This document shows, in pieces, positions 1-7,806 of a stretch of DNA of 16,838 nucleotides. Position numbers and translations under genes: made by a program. The notes below the pieces were generated by a model. It ran no database searches and was not told the DNA's origin. It was given only the letters and a program-made list of their open reading frames with translations. The DNA comes from Nitrospirota bacterium. GTDB taxonomy: Bacteria; Nitrospinota_A; UBA7883; JACRGQ01. The stretch's first letter is position 1. Each line of letters starts with the position of its first letter. Where the stretch lies: positions 1 to 16,838 of the forward strand of contig JAJRYM010000015.1 of the NCBI GenBank assembly GCA_024275775.1. The letters are read 5' to 3'.

Positions 1-390
1 CACCAGCTCCCCGATAAGCTTTATCATCTCCGCCATATGGCCGGTCGCGCGCGGTTCATGCGTGGGGCGGCGAACATGCAGGGCGTCCATATCCTCGTAG
101 AAAGCGGCTATGTTTTCCTCCACCAGATCTTCGCACGGGATTCCTTTTTCGGCGGCGCGGTTGATTATCTTATCGTCAACATCCGTAAAATTCCGCACGT
201 AAGTAACCTCGAAACCAAGGTACTCCAGCGCGCGGAATATGAAATCAAAAGCCACCGCCGCCCGCGCGTGCCCCATGTGGCATCTGTCGTAAACCGTAAC
301 GCCGCAAACGTAAATGCCAACCTTGCCCTGCGTTACCGGCCGGAACTCTTCCTTCCTGCGCGCAAGCGTGTTGAAAACTTTCAGACTCAT
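1..390 (-). CDS. cysS: Cysteine--tRNA ligase, N-terminal 130 residues (cut by window edge)
   Basis: Class I aminoacyl-tRNA synthetase that charges tRNA-Cys in the cytoplasm. Translating the minus strand from the ATG at 390 gives an opening MSLKVFNTLARRKEEF, then GKVGIYVCGVTVYDRCHMGH. That segment holds the zinc-ligand Cys29 and the HIGH-type ATP signature H38-M-G-H41, followed by the conserved segment NFTDVDDKII. Only about a quarter of the usual 460-490 residues is visible; the KMSKS motif lies beyond position 1. The ATG overlaps the gltX stop codon (ATGA at 387-390), so the two are probably translated together as the last part of an ispF-gltX-cysS transcript. The family assignment is essentially certain. 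Confidence 0.95.
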   Translation of the reverse strand, partial: MSLKVFNTLARRKEEFRPVTQGKVGIYVCGVTVYDRCHMGHARAAVAFDFIFRALEYLGFEVTYVRNFTDVDDKIINRAAEKGIPCEDLVEENIAAFYEDMDALHVRRPTHEPRATGHMAEMIKLIGELV

Positions 391-1775
391 ATATGCTCCA
401 GAAACGTTTTTATTCTCGCCTTTCTTTCTTCGGGCGCGAACCATGAGTATATCTTCCCAAGCTCCGGCCCGTGAAACCTGCCGGTAAGACCGGCTCTTAT
501 CGGCATGTACAGATTTTTTCCTTTCGCTCCGGTTTTTCCCGAAACCTCTCCGCATACCGCCTTGAAATCTTCGCTTTCGCAAAGAGGTAAAAAAGCTTCC
601 GCCACTTCCCTAGCGGGATATTCCGATACGCCGGTGATATCTTCGAGGCTGTACTCAAAAAACGGTTTCATTTCATCTTCAACATCGGCCAGGGTTCCAA
701 GATTGTCCCTGATGATCGAGACGAGAACAAGCTGTCTTTCTTCGGGAAGGTTTTCGAGATTGTTGAGGGACCTGCCTGCGAAAGGTTTTGACATGGCAAG
801 CAGACTCTGCGGCTCCTCTCGCTTTATCTTCGTTTTGTTAAGCCAGCGCAGTTTGCCGAGGTCGTATGTGGCCGACCGAAGCGCCACCCGCTCAAGCGAA
901 AATTTTTCTACAAGCTCCTCGATCTCCATATCCTCGCGTTTATCTTCCGGGCTCCAGCCGATAAGCGCTAGAAAGTTTACGACCGCCGCCGGAAGAAAAC
1001 CCGATTTCCTTAAATCGTCTATGGAGGCGAACGGGTCGCGTTTGCTCAGTTTCCCGCCGCCGCTCATATGAATAAGCGGCAGATGGGCGTAAATGGGCGG
1101 ACGGTATCCGAGAGCTTTCATTATCATAATCTGTTTGGGACTGTTGCTTATGTGGTCTTCCCCGCGTATGACGTGCGTTATTTCCATCTCGGCGTCATCG
1201 ACGGCCGCGGCGAGATTGTAAGTGACCATGCCGTTGGACCTGCGAACGATGAAATCGCCCATCAGCCCTATATCGACGATCACGCTTCCCCTTACGGCGT
1301 CATGGTATTCAAGTTCCTCCGATTCGAAAGCGAACCTCATGGCGTGCGGTTCCGATTCGCATCTTTCCCGCGCCTCGTCCCTGTCGATAAACCTGCACCG
1401 GCCCACGTAAACCGGAGGGCGGTGTTTTCTCTCGGCCTCTTTTCTGTCCGAAACCAACTGTCCCTCACTGCAAAAACAGGGATAGACCGCGCCCTTTTCA
1501 TACAGCCGGTCGATAACTTCATTGTAAATTTCTGTTCTCTGCGACTGGAAAACAGGCCCTTCATCCCAGTCCAGCCCCAGCCATTCGAGCACGCTCATAA
1601 TATTTTCCGCGTACTCTTTTCTGCTTCGTTCGGGGTCGGTATCCTCCATGCGCAAAACAAACTTTCCTCGCAGGTTTCTTGCGAACAGCCAGTTGAAAAC
1701 TGCGGTGCGAATGTTGCCCGCATGCACCGGGCCGGTTGGGGAAGGGGCGAATCTTACGCGAACGATACTTTCCAT
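387..1775 (-). CDS. gltX: Glutamate--tRNA ligase (GluRS)
   Basis: Cytoplasmic class I synthetase that attaches glutamate to tRNA-Glu; in many bacteria it also mischarges tRNA-Gln for amidation. At 462 aa it has the family's normal length. The N-terminus reads VRFAPSPTGPVHAGN, with the HIGH-equivalent H18-A-G-N21. The KMSKS-equivalent is K242-L-S-K-R. A zinc motif of the C-x-C...Y-x3-C type is present at Cys100, Cys102, Tyr123 and Cys127. The C-terminal third is the usual helical anticodon-binding domain. The gene starts 12 bp after the ispF stop and ends overlapping the cysS start, which indicates an operon. The Shine-Dalgarno is poor. Whether the enzyme is discriminating cannot be read from the window; that depends on whether a GlnRS or a GatCAB exists elsewhere. 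Confidence 0.96.
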   Translation of the reverse strand: MESIVRVRFAPSPTGPVHAGNIRTAVFNWLFARNLRGKFVLRMEDTDPERSRKEYAENIMSVLEWLGLDWDEGPVFQSQRTEIYNEVIDRLYEKGAVYPCFCSEGQLVSDRKEAERKHRPPVYVGRCRFIDRDEARERCESEPHAMRFAFESEELEYHDAVRGSVIVDIGLMGDFIVRRSNGMVTYNLAAAVDDAEMEITHVIRGEDHISNSPKQIMIMKALGYRPPIYAHLPLIHMSGGGKLSKRDPFASIDDLRKSGFLPAAVVNFLALIGWSPEDKREDMEIEELVEKFSLERVALRSATYDLGKLRWLNKTKIKREEPQSLLAMSKPFAGRSLNNLENLPEERQLVLVSIIRDNLGTLADVEDEMKPFFEYSLEDITGVSEYPAREVAEAFLPLCESEDFKAVCGEVSGKTGAKGKNLYMPIRAGLTGRFHGPELGKIYSWFAPEERKARIKTFLEHI

Positions 1776-1787
1776 TCCGTTCAGCCG

Positions 1788-2267
1788 TCAGACAGCGGTC
1801 TTTACCATGAGAGCTACAGCCTGAGCGGCTATCCCCTCTTTCCGGCCGGTAAAGCCCAAGCCTTCGGTTGTGGTGCCCTTAACGGAAACCTGCTCCGGCG
1901 TTATTCCCAAAACGGCGGCTATATTTTTGCGCATCTCTTCAACATAGGGAGAAATTCTCGGTTCGTCGGCGATAATCACCGCGTCCAGATTGCCCGCTTG
2001 GTATCCCTTTTTTCCGGCCATCTTCGCAACCTCTTCCAGAAGAATCAGCGAAGAAATGCCCCTATATTTTGAATCGGTGGGCGGAAAGTATTTGCCTATA
2101 TCCCCAAGGGCCAGAGCGCCGAGCATGGCGTCGCATATCGCGTGCAGAAGAACGTCGGCGTCGCTGTGGCCGGCGAGGCTTTTTCCGTGAGGAATCTTAA
2201 CTCCGCCAAGACAAAGCTCGTTTCCTTCTTCAAAGCTGTGAACGTCAAAGCCTATGCCTACTCTCAT
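1788..2267 (-). CDS. ispF: 2-C-methyl-D-erythritol 2,4-cyclodiphosphate synthase
   Basis: Fifth step of the non-mevalonate (MEP) isoprenoid pathway: cyclises CDP-methylerythritol 2-phosphate to MEcPP with release of CMP, as a cytoplasmic homotrimer. At 159 aa it matches the usual 155-160. Metal ligands Asp8 and His10 sit in GFDVH and His42 in DADVLLH. The conserved HSDAD and GDIGKYFPPTD segments follow. The C-terminal signature KGTTTEGLGFTGRKEGIAAQA is complete. It is the first visible gene of the minus-strand run with gltX and cysS. An ispD partner, commonly adjacent or fused, is not seen upstream. The ATG at 2267 is kept because MRVGIGFDVH is the family's usual N-terminus, although no clear Shine-Dalgarno precedes it. 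Confidence 0.96.
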   Translation of the reverse strand: MRVGIGFDVHSFEEGNELCLGGVKIPHGKSLAGHSDADVLLHAICDAMLGALALGDIGKYFPPTDSKYRGISSLILLEEVAKMAGKKGYQAGNLDAVIIADEPRISPYVEEMRKNIAAVLGITPEQVSVKGTTTEGLGFTGRKEGIAAQAVALMVKTAV

Positions 2268-2385
2268 GGGGAAACATCATAAAACGGCAAAAATACAGGC
2301 ACAAGGACTATATTGGGCGACCGGTAAAAACAGGCGTCATTCAGACTGGGGCAACCTGTTTTCAGCGCTTCGGAACCGGTTTCCC

Positions 2386-2391
2386 TATAAT
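2386..2391 (+). promoter_or_regulatory. Possible -10 element in the ispF / GT4 divergent gap
   Basis: The 247-bp gap between divergent ispF and the 771-aa glycosyltransferase holds no gene that I can support. It contains a perfect TATAAT about 124 bp upstream of the GT4 start, but no good -35 at 16-18 bp. A second, weaker candidate (TTGCCG, 18-bp spacer, TATCAA) lies at 2405-2434. Either could drive the GT4; both are guesses from consensus matching. Confidence 0.25.
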
Positions 2392-2514
2392 CAAATTAGT
2401 TTTTTGCCGATAAGAATGTTAATCTTTATCAAAGAGGTTGGGAGAGTGGCGCCGGTTCCCATGCAAACCGCAATAATTCGCTGTTTTTAAATTCATAATG
2501 GAAAAATCTTAATC

Positions 2515-4830
2515 ATGATAGAACAACAGAACCACACACCCGGTTCGGGACAGACAACCGGCACGGTAAATACGGTAGCCGTTATCGGCAACTATCTTCC
2601 CCGACGATGCGGGATAGCCACTTTCACGGCCGACTTTGCGGAAGGGCTTACCGCCGTCGCCGCCAACGTCAATTGCTGGGCGGTAGCCATGAATGACAGT
2701 CCGAAAGGCTACCAGTACCCATCGAGGGTCAGATTTGAAATAAATCAAAACAGGCCGAGCGAATACGAGCAGGCGGCCGATTTCCTTAACATGAACCGCG
2801 TTGACATAGTTTCCCTGCAACATGAATACGGGATTTTCGGCGGACAGCGAGGCAGTTACATTCTTACGCTCCTCGAGGATCTTCAGATGCCGGTTGTAAC
2901 AACTCTGCACACTATCCTTAACGAACCTACAAGGCAGGAACGCGAAATAATAAACAAGCTGGCGATACTTTCTGACAAGCTCGTTGTAATGAGCCGCAAA
3001 GGGGAAACTTTCCTGCGGGAGATATACGGCATTCCCGAAAAGAAAATCGCCGTCATCCCCCACGGCATTCCGAACTCCCCTTTTGTGGACCCCACCTTTT
3101 TCAAGGACAAGTTCGGAGTTCCCGGAAAGACCGTTATTCTCACGTTCGGGCTTTTATCGCCCGGCAAAGGAATCGAATACATGATTTCCGCCCTTCCGAA
3201 AATCGTGGAGACTCACCCGGAAGTGATTTACTTTATCGCCGGCGCCACCCATCCCCACGTCAAGCAGAGTCAGGGCGAGGATTACCGCTTAAGTCTTCAC
3301 CGACTGGCCAAGGAACTCGGCGTGGACGAGCATGTTGTTTTTTACGATAGTTTCGTGCCGGTGGAGGAGCTGGTGGAGTTTATCGGGGCTACGGATATTT
3401 ACGTCACGCCCTATCTCAACGAGAAGCAGATAGTCTCCGGCACGCTAGCCTACTCGCTCGGCATGGGCAAGGCGGTTGTTTCAACCCCTTACTGGCACGC
3501 GCAGGAGCTTCTGGCGGACGGAAGGGGCAAGCTTGTTCCATTCCGCGATTCGTCAGCCATCGCGAAGGAAATCATAAATCTTCTGAACAATCCCGAACAA
3601 CGGAATACCATGCGGAAAAACGCATATCTGCTGGGACGGGAAATGACATGGGAAAAAGCGGCGTTGCGTTACCTCGACCTGTTCAGACAGGTGAAAGACG
3701 AACAGACGCGAAAACATATTCCCGGCCCAAGACTTAAAACGCTCAAGGAACGCAGACAGCGACTGCCGGAAATCAGTCTGAATCATATGAAAATACTTAC
3801 CGACGACACCGGCATTATGGAACACGCCAAGTATACCGTTCCGAGCCGCGTCCACGGCTACTGCGTGGACGACAACGCAAGAGCGCTCATCGTTTCGGTT
3901 CTGGCGTCTTCATTCGGCCCCGACAGCGCCGACGTCGATTATCTCGTGGCCCGTTACATGTCTTTTCTCTACCACGCGTTTAACGACTCAACCGGCCGTT
4001 TCAGGAACCACATGACCTACGGCAAGGAATGGCTCAAAGAAGAATCATGGGAAGACGCCCACGGCAGAGCCTTATGGGCGCTCGGCACAACGGTTTCGCT
4101 TTCCAAAAGAAAAGGATACATCCAGGCCGCGGCGAACCTTTTCAGTTCCGCTCTGCATACCGCCGAAGGGTTTGAACATCCGCGCGCCATGGCCTACGCC
4201 CTGATAGGCGTTCACGCCTATTTAAGCCTTTACAGCGGGGACAGCAGAGCCAGGCGTATAAGGGAAGTTCTGGCGAACCGCCTGATGGAAAGATTTCTTG
4301 GGCACGCCACGGACGAATGGCCGTGGTTTGAAGACAGGCTGACGTACGCCAACGCCCGCATTCCCCACGCTCTCATGCTTTCAGGACAGTGGATGCAAAA
4401 CGGGCCGATGCTGGAAATGGGGCTTAAAACATTGCGGTGGTTAAAAGAGGTGCAGACCGACCCGCGCACGGGGTATTTCACGCCGATAGGATGCAACGGA
4501 TGGTACCGCCGCGACGGCGAGAAAGCCCGTTACGACCAGCAACCGGTTGAGGCCGCAGTAATGATCGACGCCTGTTTTGAAGCCTTCAACTGCACAAGGG
4601 AAAAAGAATGGATCAGTTACGCCTACCGGTGCATAAACTGGTTTATGGGAGAAAACGACAGAGGAATGCTTTTATACGACTACACCACCGGCGGATGCCG
4701 TGACGGGCTGGAAGCGCAGGGCGTAAACGAAAATCAGGGGGCGGAGTCCACCATCTCATGGCTCAATTCGCTTCTTATGATTTCCATCCGCGCCGGCGTG
4801 GAGGAGGTAGCGCAAGACAAAACCGCCTGA
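2515..4830 (+). CDS. GT4 glycosyltransferase with C-terminal helical domain (mannosyltransferase-like)
   Basis: A 771-aa two-domain protein with no signal peptide or membrane segment, so probably cytoplasmic. Residues about 20-400 are a GT-B-fold glycosyltransferase of family GT4. The N-terminal donor loop is GNYLPRRCGIATF (25-37). The core includes VIPHGIPN and the C-terminal nucleotide-sugar segment SGTLAYSLGMGKAVVSTPYW near 308-327, followed by ELLADGRGKLVPF. The usual GT4 E-x7-E pair is not intact here (Glu303 has no partner Glu), as in the mannosyltransferase-like GT4 subgroup that this sequence resembles. Residues about 415-765 form a second domain rich in Trp/His/Asp segments, such as GYCVDDNARAL (448-458) and ESWEDAHGRALWALG, resembling (alpha/alpha)6 barrels of glycoside hydrolases. 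It converges on the GH130 gene 24 bp downstream. Acting on a mannoside is inferred from that neighbour, not shown. Confidence 0.85.
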   Translation: MIEQQNHTPGSGQTTGTVNTVAVIGNYLPRRCGIATFTADFAEGLTAVAANVNCWAVAMNDSPKGYQYPSRVRFEINQNRPSEYEQAADFLNMNRVDIVSLQHEYGIFGGQRGSYILTLLEDLQMPVVTTLHTILNEPTRQEREIINKLAILSDKLVVMSRKGETFLREIYGIPEKKIAVIPHGIPNSPFVDPTFFKDKFGVPGKTVILTFGLLSPGKGIEYMISALPKIVETHPEVIYFIAGATHPHVKQSQGEDYRLSLHRLAKELGVDEHVVFYDSFVPVEELVEFIGATDIYVTPYLNEKQIVSGTLAYSLGMGKAVVSTPYWHAQELLADGRGKLVPFRDSSAIAKEIINLLNNPEQRNTMRKNAYLLGREMTWEKAALRYLDLFRQVKDEQTRKHIPGPRLKTLKERRQRLPEISLNHMKILTDDTGIMEHAKYTVPSRVHGYCVDDNARALIVSVLASSFGPDSADVDYLVARYMSFLYHAFNDSTGRFRNHMTYGKEWLKEESWEDAHGRALWALGTTVSLSKRKGYIQAAANLFSSALHTAEGFEHPRAMAYALIGVHAYLSLYSGDSRARRIREVLANRLMERFLGHATDEWPWFEDRLTYANARIPHALMLSGQWMQNGPMLEMGLKTLRWLKEVQTDPRTGYFTPIGCNGWYRRDGEKARYDQQPVEAAVMIDACFEAFNCTREKEWISYAYRCINWFMGENDRGMLLYDYTTGGCRDGLEAQGVNENQGAESTISWLNSLLMISIRAGVEEVAQDKTA

Positions 4831-4854
4831 AGCGGCCTTTCGGCCTGAAGCCCG

Positions 4855-6330
4855 CTACCTGCCGGAAATTTCCGTCAGCAACGCGTCCAGCGGAACAGTG
4901 GCTATACCGCACCGCTGGTCTCCCATCGCATAAGGAACAATCAGTGTGCCGTCGTGAAGCAATGCCCCGCAAGTGTAAACGACGTTGGGGACGTATCCTT
5001 CACGCTCGTATTCGTTAGGGGCAAGCAGAGGTTTTTTTGTGCGGCCTATGACTTTCCGCGGGTTTTCAAGGTCGAGCAACATGGCGCCGATGCTGTATTT
5101 GCGCACTGGGCCGACTCCGTGCGTCAGCACAAGCCAGCCGGCGGGCGTTTCTATCGGCGAACCGCAGTTGCCTACCTGTACGAATTCCCATGTGTACGCG
5201 GGCTCTTCCATCAGTTCGGTTTCCTGCCAGAAATGCAGATTTTCCGAAAACATAATGTAATTGTTTTCGCCGTCGTTGCGGGAAAGCATCACATAACGGC
5301 CGTTTATTTTTCTTGGGAAGAGCGCCATCCCCTTGTTCTGCACGGCGTACCCGTTTAAGGTCATTATTTTAAACTTCACAAAATCCTTCGTTTTTATCAT
5401 TTGCGGCATTATCGTATCGCCGTTATAAGCGGTATAGGTTGCATAGTAGGTAACATCGCCGTCCTCATCCAGAAACCTCACGAAACGCGCATCCTCAATT
5501 CCTTTTGTCTCCGCCGACGAAACGGGAAAAATGACTCTCTCGGATATTCTGTGTTTGCCTGAAAAGGCCACCTCGTAATTTGAATTGGCGAGCCAGAATG
5601 CGAAATCTACAGCTTCCTTTCTGTCCTGTGCGGGAAAATCGGTGTTGTGGTTAAGCGCGGCTATCCTGTTTTTCAGCATGTCAAACGTGAAGCAGTCCCC
5701 CAGCTCGCTTAATATCCAGTTCGTCACGTTGTTGCAGGCTCCCATCTCCACAAGTTTCAATCCGAAAAGATGGGTGTCGTATTTCAAATCGGGCCTAACC
5801 TCAGGCGTATCTACATAAGAGCTCAGGGGATCGAAATAAAATTCACTGTTTTTTTCTATAACACCGCTCCTGAAAACTATCGAAGATATATGCCCTTCGC
5901 CGGTAGCTCTGAAACTCATGACAAACCGCATTCCGCCTTCCGGGACGTCTTCCTGGTTCGGATGAGGTACAATCGAAGGATTGAATAGGGCGGCCGATTC
6001 AATGGCATATTCGCTGGTAAAAAAAGAACCTAAAAGAAGTTTTCTCTCGTCGGAAAGCGTTTCAGGATTTTCCAGATACTGTTCAATCAGCCTGTAATTG
6101 TAAGAAAGTATTTTTTCGAAGTTCCGGTGACGGCGTGAAAAATCACGATAAACCCTTTTCAAAGCCGACTGTACCTCGCCGTCGCTTAAAGAAAGCACCC
6201 TTCCGATTACATGTTGTACCTGTTCTTTACTACCGGGGATGTGGGGGCGGGTGATAACGCGGTTACCGGACTCCAGCATAAGGGACTGGCGGCTTACGAC
6301 GAGTTTTTCTCCGGTTTCGGTGGCATCCAT
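4855..6330 (-). CDS. GH130-family beta-mannoside phosphorylase/hydrolase, long form
   Basis: Five-bladed beta-propeller enzyme of family GH130 (COG2152 type), whose members cleave beta-1,2- or beta-1,4-mannosides, many with phosphate as the acceptor. At about 491 aa it is much longer than the usual 300-350. The extra is an N-terminal region of roughly 130 residues, helical in appearance (QHVIGRVLSLSDGEVQSAL...). The catalytic-Asp motif is GIEDAR, with Asp280. Other family segments are FRATGEGHISSI, ALFPRKINGRYVMLSRNDG, HGVGPVRKYSIGAMLLDLENP and NVVYTCGALLHDGTLIVPY. The phosphate-site region (MLSRN) differs from RLDRP in the smaller GH130 of this island, so phosphorolysis versus hydrolysis is open. 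I chose the ATG at 6330; a TTG at 6336 is possible, and neither has a good Shine-Dalgarno. No signal peptide. Divergent from the GT4-PMI gene. Confidence 0.85.
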   Translation of the reverse strand: MDATETGEKLVVSRQSLMLESGNRVITRPHIPGSKEQVQHVIGRVLSLSDGEVQSALKRVYRDFSRRHRNFEKILSYNYRLIEQYLENPETLSDERKLLLGSFFTSEYAIESAALFNPSIVPHPNQEDVPEGGMRFVMSFRATGEGHISSIVFRSGVIEKNSEFYFDPLSSYVDTPEVRPDLKYDTHLFGLKLVEMGACNNVTNWILSELGDCFTFDMLKNRIAALNHNTDFPAQDRKEAVDFAFWLANSNYEVAFSGKHRISERVIFPVSSAETKGIEDARFVRFLDEDGDVTYYATYTAYNGDTIMPQMIKTKDFVKFKIMTLNGYAVQNKGMALFPRKINGRYVMLSRNDGENNYIMFSENLHFWQETELMEEPAYTWEFVQVGNCGSPIETPAGWLVLTHGVGPVRKYSIGAMLLDLENPRKVIGRTKKPLLAPNEYEREGYVPNVVYTCGALLHDGTLIVPYAMGDQRCGIATVPLDALLTEISGR

Positions 6331-6363
6331 AATCAATACTTACAATGTTTCTCCGGCAGGGTT

Positions 6364-6392
6364 ATTATATTCAGCTAGGCACCTGCGTTGAA
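6364..6392 (-). promoter_or_regulatory. Candidate promoter for the long GH130 gene
   Basis: On the minus strand a perfect TATAAT (6369-6364) sits 17 bp from a weak -35, TTCAAC (6392-6387), in the 108-bp gap between the divergent GH130 and GT4-PMI genes. It would start transcription close to 6357, leaving a leader of about 27 nt. Position and spacing fit a sigma70 promoter; the -35 matches only three of six consensus bases. Confidence 0.35.
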
Positions 6393-6438
6393 TTAATTTT
6401 ACAACTTTTTCTGAGAAAATACCGGTTTGGAGGTTTGA

Positions 6439-7794
6439 ATGCGAATAGCGATGCTGGCTCCGATAGCATGGCGCACACCGCCGCGCCATTACGGCCCGTG
6501 GGAGTTCATGACAAGCCTGCTAACTGAAAAACTTGTTGAAAAAGGGATAGACGTCACACTTTTCGCCACCGCCGATTCCCAAACGGCCGGAAAACTTCAT
6601 GCCGTATGTCCCCGACCCTGTGCCGAGGATTCCTCGCTTGACCCGAAAGTGTGGGAATGCCTGCACATCTCCGAGCTGTTTGAACGCGCCGGAAATTTCG
6701 ATCTGATACACAACAACTTCGATTTTCTGCCGTTAACATTCAGCGGACTTGTTCCAACACCCGTTATCACCACCATACACGGTTTTTCATCGGAAAAAAT
6801 TCTGCCGGTATTCAAAAAATACAACCGACAAAGCCATTACGTGGCCATCAGCGACGCCGACAGGTCTCCGGAACTCGATTACATAGCCACCGTTCATCAC
6901 GGCATCGATTTGAATCTCTTTCCGTTTACCTCACTGCCGGATGACTATCTGCTGTTTTTCGGGCGGATACATCATGACAAAGGGGTAGTCGAGGCTATCG
7001 AAACAGCCCTAACGGCCGGGAAACGGCTGGTAATAGCAGGCATTATTCAGGACGAGCGGTATTTCAGGGAAAAAGTGGAACCTCGCATGGACGGCGACCG
7101 TATAAAATATATCGGGCCGGTGGGACAGGAAAAACGGCCGGAAATTCTTGGAAAAGCGGCCGCCCTGCTCCATCTTATAAATTTCGACGAGCCGTTCGGG
7201 CTGAGCATGGTTGAATCGATGGCCTGCGGAACGCCTGTGATAGCGCGCGGAAGAGGGTCGGTTCCTGAAATTGTCGTTAACGGCCGGAACGGTTTTATTG
7301 TGAACAGCGTCGAGGAAGCGGTCTCTTCTGTGGGGATGCTGGACGAAATAGACCGTTCGGTCTGCAGAGAAAACGTTGAAAAACGGTTTACGGCCGACCG
7401 GATGGCCGACGAATACATCGAACTGTATCGCAAGGTTCTGGAACAAAGGGAAAATTACAGGCCGTGGGGGCATTACGAAAACCTGGAGGAAGATTTCGAC
7501 CATAAACTCAAACGGATTACCGTAGAACCGGGCAAACGGCTAAGCTATCAGAAACATGCCAAGAGAGCCGAGCGGTGGGTTATTATCCGGGGAGAAGCGG
7601 TTGTAACCCTCGACGGCAAGGATATCAGCCTGAAAGCGGGTGATACCGTCTTCATCCCTAAAGGTTCCGCCCATCGAATCGCCAACACGGGTGATGAGCC
7701 GCTCCTGTTCGCGGAAACACAACTGGGCGATTACTTCGGCGAGGATGACATCGTGCGCCTTGAGGACGATTTCGGCCGGACAGACTGCTCCTGA
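6439..7794 (+). CDS. GT4 glycosyltransferase fused to a type II phosphomannose-isomerase cupin
   Basis: A 451-aa fusion. Residues 1 to about 335 are a GT4 glycosyltransferase resembling the avilamycin GT4 group: N-terminus MRIAMLAPIAWRTPPRHYGPWE, then VHHGIDLNLFP, FFGRIHHDKG and the complete E251-x7-E259 donor-binding motif in DEPFGLSMVESMACGTPV. Residues about 340-448 match the C-terminal cupin of bifunctional ManC/AlgA-type phosphomannose isomerases: RPWGHYENL, KRITVEPGKRLSYQKH, AERWVIIRGEAVVT, FIPKGSAHRIANTGDEPL and the ending GEDDIVRLEDDFGR. Cupin metal ligands His373, Glu378 and His412 are present, but the second His of the HxH pair is Lys375. A strong GGAGG at 6429-6433 fixes the start. 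The stop abuts the next gene's ribosome site, indicating an operon. Fructose-6-P/mannose-6-P isomerisation is inferred and may be lost; a mannose-binding or regulatory role is the alternative. Confidence 0.85.
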   Translation: MRIAMLAPIAWRTPPRHYGPWEFMTSLLTEKLVEKGIDVTLFATADSQTAGKLHAVCPRPCAEDSSLDPKVWECLHISELFERAGNFDLIHNNFDFLPLTFSGLVPTPVITTIHGFSSEKILPVFKKYNRQSHYVAISDADRSPELDYIATVHHGIDLNLFPFTSLPDDYLLFFGRIHHDKGVVEAIETALTAGKRLVIAGIIQDERYFREKVEPRMDGDRIKYIGPVGQEKRPEILGKAAALLHLINFDEPFGLSMVESMACGTPVIARGRGSVPEIVVNGRNGFIVNSVEEAVSSVGMLDEIDRSVCRENVEKRFTADRMADEYIELYRKVLEQRENYRPWGHYENLEEDFDHKLKRITVEPGKRLSYQKHAKRAERWVIIRGEAVVTLDGKDISLKAGDTVFIPKGSAHRIANTGDEPLLFAETQLGDYFGEDDIVRLEDDFGRTDCS

Positions 7795-7806
7795 AGGGGG
7801 AAAGCA

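Noticed and set aside
1068..2072. 334-codon plus-strand frame across gltX and ispF
   Set aside because: Covers two well-conserved minus-strand genes in full and shows no family resemblance or ribosome site.
4831..4854. GGCC-TTTC-GGCC hairpin between the convergent GT4 and GH130 genes
   Set aside because: Only a 4-bp stem without a T-run; the two 'gcctgaagc' copies around it are short enough to be chance. Not claimed as a terminator.
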